Source: an uncultured Coprococcus sp.
GTDB taxonomy: Bacteria > Bacillota > Clostridia > Lachnospirales > Lachnospiraceae
Direction of reading: 5' to 3'
DNA length: 13,932 nt
Assembly: GCA_900548215.1 (NCBI GenBank)
Contig: URJI01000073.1
Span: 1 to 13,932 of the forward strand
In this document: piece after piece, positions 8,201-13,302 of the stretch
Position numbering within the stretch: position 1 is the first letter of the stretch
Layout: each line of letters opens with the position of its first letter
Notes under the pieces: model-generated
Told to the model about the DNA's origin: nothing
Seen by the model: only the letters and a program-made list of their open reading frames with translations
Database searches by the model: none
Position numbers and translations under genes: made by a program

Positions 8201-10220
8201 AGAGCCTGTCAGACCGGACAAGGCACCGCCTATCATCGAGAATTCTGATCAGACGCTGACTGATATATGTTACACGAAGGCACATGAGATATATGGACCG
8301 GATCTTCCACCTCAGGTTCAGGAGAGACTGGACAGGGAGCTTCATTCCATCATATCAAATGGATTTGCGGTTATGTACATCATCGCACAGAAGCTTGTGT
8401 GGGATTCAAATGACCACGGTTATCTCGTTGGCTCAAGAGGTTCGGTAGGTTCGTCATTTGTGGCGACTATGGCTGGTATCACGGAAGTAAATCCGCTGTC
8501 GGCACATTACATTTGTCCAAAGTGCCATTTTGTGGACTTTGACTCTGAGTTGGTAAAGTCGTACTCAGGAATGAGTGGATGTGATATGCCGGATCGCGAT
8601 TGTCCGAAGTGCGGAACCCCGCTTATAAAGGAGGGACATGACATTCCGTTCGAGACCTTCCTGGGATTCAACGGAGACAAGGAGCCTGATATCGATCTAA
8701 ACTTCTCTGGTGAATATCAGTCAAAGGCTCATGCATATACTGAAGTTTTGTTTGGTAAGGGCAAGGCGTTCAAGGCTGGAACCGTTGGCGGTGTGGCTGA
8801 GAAGACAGCATTTGGCTATGTGTACAATTACTTCAAGGATCACGCAAAGGAGAAACTTGAGGAAGAGGCCAAAGCGTCCGGAATGAGTGAGAAGGAGATC
8901 AAGAAGTATGCGGAGGAAAATGCAGTCGTTACCAAGAGGCGCTGCGAGATGGAGCGTCTGGCACTTGGCTGTACGGGTGTCAGGAGAACCACGGGACAGC
9001 ATCCGGGCGGTATGATAGTTCTTCCGAGGCATGAGGAGATATATTCATTTACGCCGATACAGCATCCGGCAAATGATGTGAACAGTGATATCATCACGTC
9101 ACATTTTGAGTACCACTCCATCGATCATAACCTGCTGAAGCTCGATATCCTGGGACATGATGATCCGACCATGATAAGGCGTCTGGAGGATCTGACAGGA
9201 CTTGACGCCACAAAGATCAGGCTGGATGACAAGGATGTCATGGAACTTTTCCACAGCACCAAATCTCTGGGTATCACTCCGGAGGACATAAATGGTATAC
9301 CACTTGGAAGTCTGGGTGTGCCTGAGTTCGGAACTGATTTTGCTATGCAGATGCTTATAGATGCCAAGCCTACATGTTTCTCAGATCTTGTGCGAATAGC
9401 GGGACTTGCACACGGAACCGATGTATGGCTGGGCAACGCTCAGGAGCTCATCAAGTCGGGAAAGTGTACTATATCTACGGCCATCTGCTGCCGTGATGAT
9501 ATCATGGTATATCTGATCCATATGGGACTTGACGCAGGACTTGCATTCAACATCATGGAGAAGGTTCGTAAGGGAATAGTAGCTAAGGGCAAATGCGACA
9601 AATGGGATGACTGGAAGGCGGAGATGGCTGCCCACGGAGTACCGGACTGGTACGTGTGGTCATGCCAGAAGATCAAGTACATGTTCCCGAAGGCACATGC
9701 TGCGGCGTATGTCATGATGGCGTGGAGAATTGCATGGTTCAAGGTCAATTATCCGCTTGAATACTATACGGCATTTTTCAGTATCAGGGCTGATGATTTC
9801 AGCTATGAGATGATGTGTTTTGGCAAGGAGCGAGTGCTGTATTTCATAAATGAGATCAGCAAGGTGGATAAGAGCAAGCGATCAGCCAAGGATGAAGGCA
9901 AGCTCAAGGATCTGAAGATAGTGCTTGAGATGTATGCCAGAGGCTATGATTTTGTTCCTATCGATATATACAAGGCAAAAGCGGACAGGTTCCAGATCAT
10001 AGATGGCAAGATCATGCCTTCATTTGCATCCATAGAAGGAATGGGAGAGAAGGCTGCCCAGCAGCTCTATGACGCTGCCCAGAAAGGACCATTCCTCTCA
10101 AAGGAGGAGATCAATGAGCGTGCCAAGATAGGAAAGGGCACGATAGAGAAGATGAGTGAACTCGGAATCCTTGATGGAATGCCGGAGACTAATCAGCTGT
10201 CGCTGTTTGACTTTATGTAG
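5289..10220 (+). CDS. polC: DNA polymerase III alpha subunit, Gram-positive PolC type
   Basis: Replicative DNA polymerase with built-in 3'-5' proofreading. The protein has 1643 residues, against about 1440 in Bacillus. Order of parts: a low-complexity Q-M/V-Y-E repeat region (about 15-51) and acidic linker to about 115; the N-terminal domain (about 117-310); a charged Gly/Ser/Lys linker (about 330-372); an OB-fold (about 400-485); PHP (from about 499, with LHMHTKMSEMD and ITDHGVVQAFP) split by the DEDDh exonuclease. The exonuclease shows FDIETTG at 590-596, HNASFD with Asp676, and HRAIDDAEA with His729 and Asp734. The polymerase has VGSRGSVGSSF (1047-1057), a CPKC...CPKC zinc site (1076-1108), PDIDLNFSGEY with Asp1134 and Asp1136, TTGQHPGGMIV and LKLDILGHDDP with Asp1286. 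The C terminus carries the sliding-clamp motif QLSLF. Start is TTG 5289, 3 bases after the ispG stop; GGAG at 5275-5278 is the likely ribosome site. All catalytic residues are present. Confidence 0.97.
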   Translation: MNNEDRIWEQENIDQMYADQMQAQMDYEAQMAEQQMYENQMYESQVYEEQVNADMQHESAPYTYGGKRDPEENAAGDMGDGAAQNVTVGESRESEISSEPVKSVETPASSNADEDAEQAELFMKVFPGVEMTKELAGLFTEVYVTKITIYDKKSVLQIDIRSRHIISRPNIEKAEECVKKYLQSSRRYTVNIKEHYTLSTQYNLDAIVKAYEDSILYDIRSFSNVGYRLIAKSVGDWYCDGDAITIAIEDSKIARIHADKIKSYMEDMFQDRFDLSVNVAFEYSEADKEKLRKASALVEQQKIEAILSNLRDHGDIIVDGKAVDKDKLGVSEKGSKPDDGKKSEDTKTQPVSSGGDSGQKSGGEKEKFGRRRRYSDDPDVFIGRDVEGQLLEISSINDGIGEVVIHGQIMNTEERELRNGKIILTGYITDFTDTIGFKMFCSPEDMEVYREEIQKGQFYRMKGLAEFDSYAKEVMICRVLGMKHIQDFRVPRMDTYPEKRVELHMHTKMSEMDSVVDIETIVKRASDWGHPAIAITDHGVVQAFPIANHTKGLRKDFKIIYGVEGYFVDDLKDLVKNSRNQNIDSEYVVFDIETTGLSKKHNKIIEIGAVKVKDGEVIDTFSEFINPGVPIPYQIEQLTSINDDMVKDAPMSDVIVPKFVEFCGDDIVVAHNASFDTGFVRKNAEELGLKFDNTVLDTMTLSHILLPELGKFTLDRVCKELKIVNAHHHRAIDDAEATSKVFFKLMDMMKDKGVKTMDDLNVLGSTSPDAIKKARTYHGIILAKNEIGRVNLYRLISESHLTYFARRPRMPMSLINKYREGLLIGSACEAGELFRAIVDDAPDEEIVRLVNWFDYLEIQPLGNNEFMTRDAKDPKTMDDLIGYNKRIVELGEMFNKPVVATCDVHFLNPEDYIYRAIIMKSKGFDDADMQPPLYFRTTEEMLAEFQYLGSDKAKEVVITNTNLIADMIERIEPVRPDKAPPIIENSDQTLTDICYTKAHEIYGPDLPPQVQERLDRELHSIISNGFAVMYIIAQKLVWDSNDHGYLVGSRGSVGSSFVATMAGITEVNPLSAHYICPKCHFVDFDSELVKSYSGMSGCDMPDRDCPKCGTPLIKEGHDIPFETFLGFNGDKEPDIDLNFSGEYQSKAHAYTEVLFGKGKAFKAGTVGGVAEKTAFGYVYNYFKDHAKEKLEEEAKASGMSEKEIKKYAEENAVVTKRRCEMERLALGCTGVRRTTGQHPGGMIVLPRHEEIYSFTPIQHPANDVNSDIITSHFEYHSIDHNLLKLDILGHDDPTMIRRLEDLTGLDATKIRLDDKDVMELFHSTKSLGITPEDINGIPLGSLGVPEFGTDFAMQMLIDAKPTCFSDLVRIAGLAHGTDVWLGNAQELIKSGKCTISTAICCRDDIMVYLIHMGLDAGLAFNIMEKVRKGIVAKGKCDKWDDWKAEMAAHGVPDWYVWSCQKIKYMFPKAHAAAYVMMAWRIAWFKVNYPLEYYTAFFSIRADDFSYEMMCFGKERVLYFINEISKVDKSKRSAKDEGKLKDLKIVLEMYARGYDFVPIDIYKAKADRFQIIDGKIMPSFASIEGMGEKAAQQLYDAAQKGPFLSKEEINERAKIGKGTIEKMSELGILDGMPETNQLSLFDFM
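5331..5441 (+). repeat. Short tandem repeats coding for Q-(M/V)-Y-E units at the PolC N terminus
   Basis: CAGATGTACG occurs exactly at 5331, 5391 and 5406, with degenerate copies between and after (CAGATGCAGG, CAGATGGATT, CAAATGGCGG, CAGGTGTATG). The best-kept part is three 15-base units at 5391-5435, read as QMYEN, QMYES, QVYEE. Together they encode PolC residues 15-51, rich in Gln, Met, Tyr and Glu and outside any known PolC domain. In-frame repeats of this kind usually arise by replication slippage, which is inference here. Confidence 0.7.
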
Positions 10221-10281
10221 ATCATCAGTACGAATTAAATCAATAATCTGAAAAAACATTGCAATTTTATAAAAAAAGTGC

Positions 10282-10310
10282 TTGCATTCTGCTTTCGTTT
10301 CTGTTATATT
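10282..10310 (+). promoter_or_regulatory. SigA-type extended -10 promoter of the tRNA-Glu pair
   Basis: TTGCAT (10282-10287) is followed after 17 bases by TATATT (10305-10310), preceded by TG one base upstream (TGTTATATT), the extended -10 pattern. An A-rich run lies just upstream (ATAAAAAAAG), like an UP element. Transcription would start near 10317, about 34 bases before the first tRNA. No intrinsic terminator is visible between polC and this site, so readthrough from polC may add to it. Confidence 0.7.
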
Positions 10311-10350
10311 AAACAGGTCGCAAGCGAAGCGGCAGGATACAAGCACATAT

Positions 10351-10422
10351 GGTTCGTTGGTCAAGCGGCTAAGACGTCGCCCTCTCACGGCGAAAACAGG
10401 GGTTCGATTCCCCTACGAACTG
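10351..10422 (+). tRNA. tRNA-Glu(CTC), copy 1
   Basis: A full cloverleaf folds by hand: acceptor GGTTCGT with ACGAACT (T-A at 7/66, and G1-U72 as a wobble), D arm GTC/GAC with loop AAGCGGCTAA, and anticodon stem TCGCC/GGCGA. The loop CTCTCAC gives anticodon CTC at 34-36. A four-base variable region AAAC and T arm AGGGG/CCCCT with loop TTCGATT follow. The discriminator is G73, usual for bacterial tRNA-Glu. CCA is not encoded (G73 is followed by CTA), so it must be added. The CTC anticodon reads only GAG, the favoured Glu codon in this window. Confidence 0.95.
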
Positions 10423-10462
10423 CTAAGAACCTCAGGGTTCTACAATTTAATAATAAGACTAT

Positions 10463-10534
10463 GGTTCGTTGGTCAAGCGGCTAAGACGTCGCCCTCTCAC
10501 GGCGAAAACAGGGGTTCGATTCCCCTACGAACTG
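10463..10534 (+). tRNA. tRNA-Glu(CTC), copy 2
   Basis: Identical to the first copy over all 72 bases, including anticodon CTC, the G1-U72 wobble pair and discriminator G73; identity also covers three flanking bases on each side (TAT before, GCT after). The two genes are separated by 40 bases that hold a small hairpin (AGAACC/GGTTCT, 10426-10441), perhaps a processing signal. CCA is not encoded (followed by CTG). Likely co-transcribed with copy 1 and ended by the strong terminator just downstream. A recent tandem duplication or gene conversion would explain the identity. Confidence 0.95.
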
Positions 10535-10537
10535 CTG

Positions 10538-10573
10538 AAAGCTGAAAATCATTTTGATTTTCAGCTTTTTTTT
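10538..10573 (+). terminator. Intrinsic terminator of the tRNA-Glu operon
   Basis: AAGCTGAAAATCA (10539-10551) pairs perfectly with TGATTTTCAGCTT (10555-10567) around a TTT loop, and A10538-T10568 can extend it. Eight T residues follow from 10566 to 10573. The stem is A/T-rich but long and unbroken, with a classic U tract. It begins only four bases after the second tRNA. Confidence 0.9.
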
Positions 10574-10596
10574 GCAATCAAATGTAAAATTCATGT

Positions 10597-10630
10597 AAAA
10601 AGTGCCTGACCCCATTGTTAGAGGTCACAC
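10597..10630 (-). terminator. Probable intrinsic terminator of the SpoIID-like gene (minus strand)
   Basis: Read on the minus strand, GTGTGACC, an 11-base loop, then GGTCA-GG-CAC forms a stem of 8 pairs with a two-base bulge, followed by five T residues (10601 down to 10597). The 5' arm includes the TGA stop codon of the gene. The bulge and short U tract make it a moderate candidate. Together with the plus-strand terminator just upstream, it would insulate the convergent tRNA and SpoIID-like transcripts. Confidence 0.45.
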
Positions 10631-11857
10631 GTGCTCCGCAATCTTGGTTACGCCCACATAGATCTGCGAGATCTTATACCATGTCTTATAGTCTGTGACT
10701 CCGGTGGCAGGGAGGTTGAAGATCTGCTGAAATTTCTTTACCGCATCCGCTGTGTTCTGTCCGTAGATGCCATCAACGGTCACTGTGCCGATGGCAGGGT
10801 AATTCAGTGCTATGCGGGCGAGCTGGCGCTGGAGCTGTGATACCTTGTCGCCGCTTGCGCCTATGGTCAGATCATAGCCCGGATAGGATGAAGGTATTCC
10901 GGCGATGGTCTCAGATGAGTTGATATATATGGTATCGCCGTAGTAATACCTGAGAATCTGGATGGCGGTGAGCCCATCGTCGGCTAAGGATTTAGAACCC
11001 CACTGCGTCATCCAACCGGGGCATGACACACGACGTCCGTCACAGTACTGGGTGAACAGCGGTTGGGATACATTGGGCTTTGACAGGTAGCTGGCGAATA
11101 TCTCATCCACGATCTGCGATACATTCTCAAATATGGTGGCGCCGTACACCCATTTCTGGTCAAATGCTGTATTGCTGGTGATGGTGAAGTCATATCCCTT
11201 TCCCCTGTACCATTCCGTGTAGACCCTGTTCAGGGTAAATGACTGGATTGCCAGAACATTTGCACGGATTGCGGCATCCGGCCAGGTTGAATATATTTCG
11301 TTGCAGGCTACATTTTTGATGTAATCCTTGTATGGCACATAGTAGTCGGAAGCGGTGGAGTCTGACGGGGCGCCATCGTGGACTACTATGGTCTCAGGTA
11401 TGACCACACGGCTTAGAACGATGCCACCGGATGGTGTCACAGGTTTTATCATGTCCTCGGCAATTTTTGGAGGATATTGTTTCCACAGTGTATGAGCGTC
11501 CAAAACAATTGGATTTACACTACTGCCGTCTTCGGGGGTCAGTTCAATGTTCTGGATTCCGTTCTCTCCGGGGAAGATCTGCACGCCAGATATGAAGCGG
11601 TCGTTGTATCCCGGAGCGGTTACGAGAACGTTGTATTCAGAATATGGCTGATTGTCTCCGGGTTCCATGCTGTACTCACGACTTGGAGCAGGAAGCTGAT
11701 CGTCAATAGCGATCCCATTGTCGTCTGTCACAAATTCTCCAGATACAGCATCTGGGACGCCGGTGGGGCTTATGTACACGGATGCGCCTTGTACAGGAAA
11801 GAAATTGTTGTTAGTAATTTGAATTTTTAGTGAACCAACGTTATTTGTAATTGCCAT
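10625..11857 (-). CDS. SpoIID-domain, peptidoglycan-binding protein (probable sporulation or wall protein)
   Basis: Predicted wall-active protein of 410 residues, on the opposite strand to its neighbours. Counting from the upstream ATG at 11872: about 10-115 is a beta-rich domain resembling carboxypeptidase-regulatory or Cna-B folds (GSLKIQI...GASVYISPTG...NGIAIDDQLPAPS). About 155-320 resembles the SpoIID domain, with YKDYIKNVACNEIYSTWPDAAIRAN; Glu192 is at the position expected for the SpoIID catalytic Glu. SFTLNRVYTEWYR and YCDGRRVSCPGWMTQWGSKSLADDG follow. About 337-401 is a PG_binding_1 domain (GDKVSQLQRQLARI...VDGIYGQNTADAVKKFQQ). I prefer ATG 11857 (MAITNNVG), which has TGAGGAA 8 bases upstream; ATG 11872 lacks such a site. 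There is no signal peptide or membrane segment, so the protein is probably made in a compartment such as the sporulation mother cell. Glu codons are 8 GAG to 7 GAA, unlike its neighbours. The family is recognised from Clostridia; lytic transglycosylase activity is not established. Confidence 0.85.
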   Translation of the reverse strand: MAITNNVGSLKIQITNNNFFPVQGASVYISPTGVPDAVSGEFVTDDNGIAIDDQLPAPSREYSMEPGDNQPYSEYNVLVTAPGYNDRFISGVQIFPGENGIQNIELTPEDGSSVNPIVLDAHTLWKQYPPKIAEDMIKPVTPSGGIVLSRVVIPETIVVHDGAPSDSTASDYYVPYKDYIKNVACNEIYSTWPDAAIRANVLAIQSFTLNRVYTEWYRGKGYDFTITSNTAFDQKWVYGATIFENVSQIVDEIFASYLSKPNVSQPLFTQYCDGRRVSCPGWMTQWGSKSLADDGLTAIQILRYYYGDTIYINSSETIAGIPSSYPGYDLTIGASGDKVSQLQRQLARIALNYPAIGTVTVDGIYGQNTADAVKKFQQIFNLPATGVTDYKTWYKISQIYVGVTKIAEHV

Positions 11858-11928
11858 TTTCAAATTCCTCATTTATAATTCTATTCGTAGCTGCCGGAAA
11901 AATACAGATTACAGACCGGATTACGGCA

Positions 11929-11957
11929 GTTACATCAGTAAAATATATGCAGATAAT
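11929..11957 (+). promoter_or_regulatory. Possible SigA promoter of the precorrin-2 dehydrogenase gene
   Basis: GTTACA (11929-11934, 4 of 6 to consensus) and GATAAT (11952-11957, 5 of 6) are separated by 17 bases. Transcription would begin near 11964, just before AAGGAG (11972-11977), which precedes the ATG at 11989 by 11 bases. The region is A/T-rich, so chance matches are likely; the arrangement is the best one I see. Confidence 0.4.
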
Positions 11958-11969
11958 TTATTTATATTC
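11942..11969 (-). promoter_or_regulatory. Possible SigE-type sporulation promoter of the SpoIID-like gene
   Basis: On the minus strand, GAATATA (11969 to 11963) matches 6 of 7 positions of the SigE -35 box (KMATATT as I recall it). CATATATT (11949 to 11942) matches 7 of 8 of the -10 box (CATACAHT). The spacer is 13 bases, at the short end of the usual range. It would give a leader of about 80 bases before ATG 11857. It overlaps the proposed plus-strand promoter. The motif match is by eye in A/T-rich DNA, so this is tentative. Confidence 0.3.
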
Positions 11970-11988
11970 GGAAGGAGACGGATAGGAT

Positions 11989-12630
11989 ATGGCATACTTT
12001 CCAATGTACATCAATCTTGAGGGAAAGAAAGTTATAGTTGTAGGGGGAGGTAAGGCTGCACTCAGAAAGATAAATTCGCTTCTCTATTTTGGGGCGAAGA
12101 TTGCAGTTATAGCACCTAAGGTGTGTGACGAGATAAAGGCGATTAAGGGTATAAATGTACATGAGAGCAATGTTGCGCTGGACATACTGCAGAATGCGGA
12201 TATAGTGGTTGCAGCCACAAGAAGGGCAGATATCAATGACAAGATAGGTAACTATTGTAAGGCCCAGGGCATTATGGTGAATGTGGCTGACAACAGGGAA
12301 CTCAGCAGTTTCCTGTTTCCGGGCGTCATTGTCAGAGGTGATCTGGTAGTAGGAGTCACCACTGGAGGGAACAGCCAGGCTGTATCAAAACAGATCAGGA
12401 ACATGATCGACAGGATGATACCGGAGGAGTACGATGTGCTCACAAGAAAGATGGGAGCGTACACAGAGCTTGCGAATGTGAATATTAAGAGTCCCGCACT
12501 TCGTGAGGAAGCTCTTGACGAGCTTGTCAAGGTGGCGCTTTCCAACAAATGTGTCCTTGATGACAAGAAGGCAAACAAGGTTCTTGACAAATATTATCGT
12601 GAGGATGCGGCCAGAAGAAATTCACAATAA
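11989..12630 (+). CDS. Precorrin-2 dehydrogenase / sirohydrochlorin ferrochelatase family protein (CysG N-terminal type)
   Basis: NAD-dependent enzyme that oxidises precorrin-2 to sirohydrochlorin, and in some members also inserts iron to give siroheme. Siroheme is the cofactor of sulfite and nitrite reductases, and sirohydrochlorin is a precursor of cobalamin. The 213-residue protein has an N-terminal Rossmann fold: GKKVIVVGGGKAALRK (12-27) with the GGGxxA loop, ADIVVAATRRADIND (69-83), NVADNRELSSFLFPGVIVRGDL (98-119) and VGVTTGGNSQAVSKQIRN (121-138). The helical dimerisation and C-terminal parts follow, and no methyltransferase domain is attached. This matches Met8p or the stand-alone Bacillus YlnF type. 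It lacks its usual partners (cobA, hemA, hemC, hemD) next door and looks monocistronic. Glu codons are 9 GAG to 2 GAA, matching the core genes. Whether it is also a ferrochelatase cannot be told from sequence. Confidence 0.9.
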   Translation: MAYFPMYINLEGKKVIVVGGGKAALRKINSLLYFGAKIAVIAPKVCDEIKAIKGINVHESNVALDILQNADIVVAATRRADINDKIGNYCKAQGIMVNVADNRELSSFLFPGVIVRGDLVVGVTTGGNSQAVSKQIRNMIDRMIPEEYDVLTRKMGAYTELANVNIKSPALREEALDELVKVALSNKCVLDDKKANKVLDKYYREDAARRNSQ

Positions 12631-12706
12631 CCATGGGTATCTGTCGTTTATCACGATTTTACAATAAAAAACAGGCATGCATGTGCATATTTGTGGATAT
12701 TTGCAC

Positions 12707-12734
12707 TTGAATTATCTGATAATTATGATACAAT
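12707..12734 (+). promoter_or_regulatory. Probable SigA promoter of rimP-nusA
   Basis: TTGAAT (12707-12712, 4 of 6) is followed after 16 bases by TACAAT (12729-12734, 5 of 6), with TG one base upstream (TGATACAAT), an extended -10. Start of transcription would be near 12741, giving a leader of about 70 bases before rimP. The gap 12631-12706 holds no gene; it has only a weak imperfect hairpin (GTGC/GCAC, 12683-12706) and no clear terminator for the upstream gene. Confidence 0.6.
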
Positions 12735-12741
12735 AAATACG

Positions 12742-12798
12742 ATTGTTATAGTATGAGCATGAGAGTGGGCTTCGGTCCACTCTTAATTATTGTTATAG
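12742..12798 (+). promoter_or_regulatory. rimP leader: UUCG-capped hairpin flanked by a 10-base direct repeat
   Basis: GAGAGTGGGC (12761-12770) pairs with GTCCACTCTT (12775-12784) around a TTCG loop closed by C-G, the very stable cUUCGg tetraloop. Ten pairs form, two of them G-U. ATTGTTATAG occurs on both sides, at 12742-12751 and 12789-12798. The hairpin lies inside the predicted rimP-nusA transcript. What follows (TTAATTATTGTTAT) is T-rich but interrupted, so it is a poor intrinsic terminator. A part-time attenuator or a translation-control or stability element is possible; leaders that control rimP-nusA are known in enterobacteria. Confidence 0.6.
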
Positions 12799-12811
12799 GA
12801 AAGGTGGTCAT

Positions 12812-13279
12812 ATTACGAAGAGAGCGGATATTGAAGCGAAGACGGTTGAACTGGTAACTCCTATCATAGAGGCCAACAACCTGGAACTTGTGGACGTTGA
12901 ATACGTTAAGGAAGGCAGTGATTATTACCTGAGGGTGTACGCAGATAAGGAAGGCGGCATCACGATAAATGACTGCGAGATAGTGAACAGAGCACTGGGA
13001 GACCTGCTTGACAAGGATGATTATATAGACGATGCCTATATACTGGAAGTCAGCTCTCCGGGACTCACAAGGCCACTCAAGAAAGAGAATGATTTCAAAA
13101 GAAGTATTGGCAAGCTTGTGGAGATAAAGACATTTGCAAAGGTGAACGGAGCTAAAGAATTTGAGGGAATCCTCAAGGCTTATGATGCCGATACAGTTAC
13201 TATAGAGTATGAAGATGAGACAGAGATCGTGGTATCAAGAAAAGATATTTCTATGATACGACTTGCATTTGTATATTAG
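12812..13279 (+). CDS. rimP: Ribosome maturation factor RimP, apparently starting at ATT
   Basis: RimP binds the 30S subunit and is needed for its late assembly. The protein is 155 residues from the ATT at 12812, the family's usual length. The N-terminal domain begins TKRADIEAKTVELVTPIIEANNLELVDVEYVKEG, followed by YYLRVYADKEGGITINDCEIVNRALGDLLD and the hallmark LEVSSPGLTRPLKKENDF. The C-terminal Sm-like domain follows (GKLVEIKTFAK to SRKDISMIRLAF). The frame is open from a TAG at 12749, yet has no ATG, GTG or TTG before GTG 12890, which would delete 26 conserved residues. ATT 12812 lies at the position of the usual start and follows AGGTGGTC (12802-12809), a near match to the 16S rRNA 3' end at good spacing. 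NusA follows 23 bases after the stop, the standard operon. AUU starts are known for E. coli infC, where they allow control by IF3. Confidence 0.93.
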   Translation: MTKRADIEAKTVELVTPIIEANNLELVDVEYVKEGSDYYLRVYADKEGGITINDCEIVNRALGDLLDKDDYIDDAYILEVSSPGLTRPLKKENDFKRSIGKLVEIKTFAKVNGAKEFEGILKAYDADTVTIEYEDETEIVVSRKDISMIRLAFVY

Positions 13280-13302
13280 AATTAGAATAGGAGGATAAAA
13301 AG

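Noticed and set aside
10221..10281. Terminator for polC
   Set aside because: I found no stem followed by a T run in this interval; the A-rich stretch is better read as an upstream element of the tRNA promoter.
10426..10441. Hairpin between the two tRNAs as a terminator
   Set aside because: Only six pairs and no T run follows; more likely a spacer or processing feature.
10351..10534. tRNA pair as the attachment site of an integrated element
   Set aside because: The repeat is the full tRNA gene, not a 3' fragment, and no integrase, recombinase or phage-like gene is in the window.
10278..10545. Two short plus-strand open frames covering the tRNA pair
   Set aside because: They translate tRNA sequence; the repeated peptide arises only because the tRNA is duplicated.
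11858..11872. ATG 11872 as the start of the SpoIID-like protein
   Set aside because: No Shine-Dalgarno precedes it, whereas ATG 11857 has TGAGGAA at 8 bases; the first five residues add nothing recognisable.
12683..12706. Hairpin GTGCATAT...ATATTTGCAC as terminator of the dehydrogenase gene
   Set aside because: The stem is weak, bulged and A/T-rich, no T run follows, and it merges with the rimP promoter region.
12890..13279. GTG 12890 as the rimP start, giving 129 residues
   Set aside because: It cuts off conserved N-terminal residues that are clearly coded upstream in the same frame, and no ribosome site precedes it.
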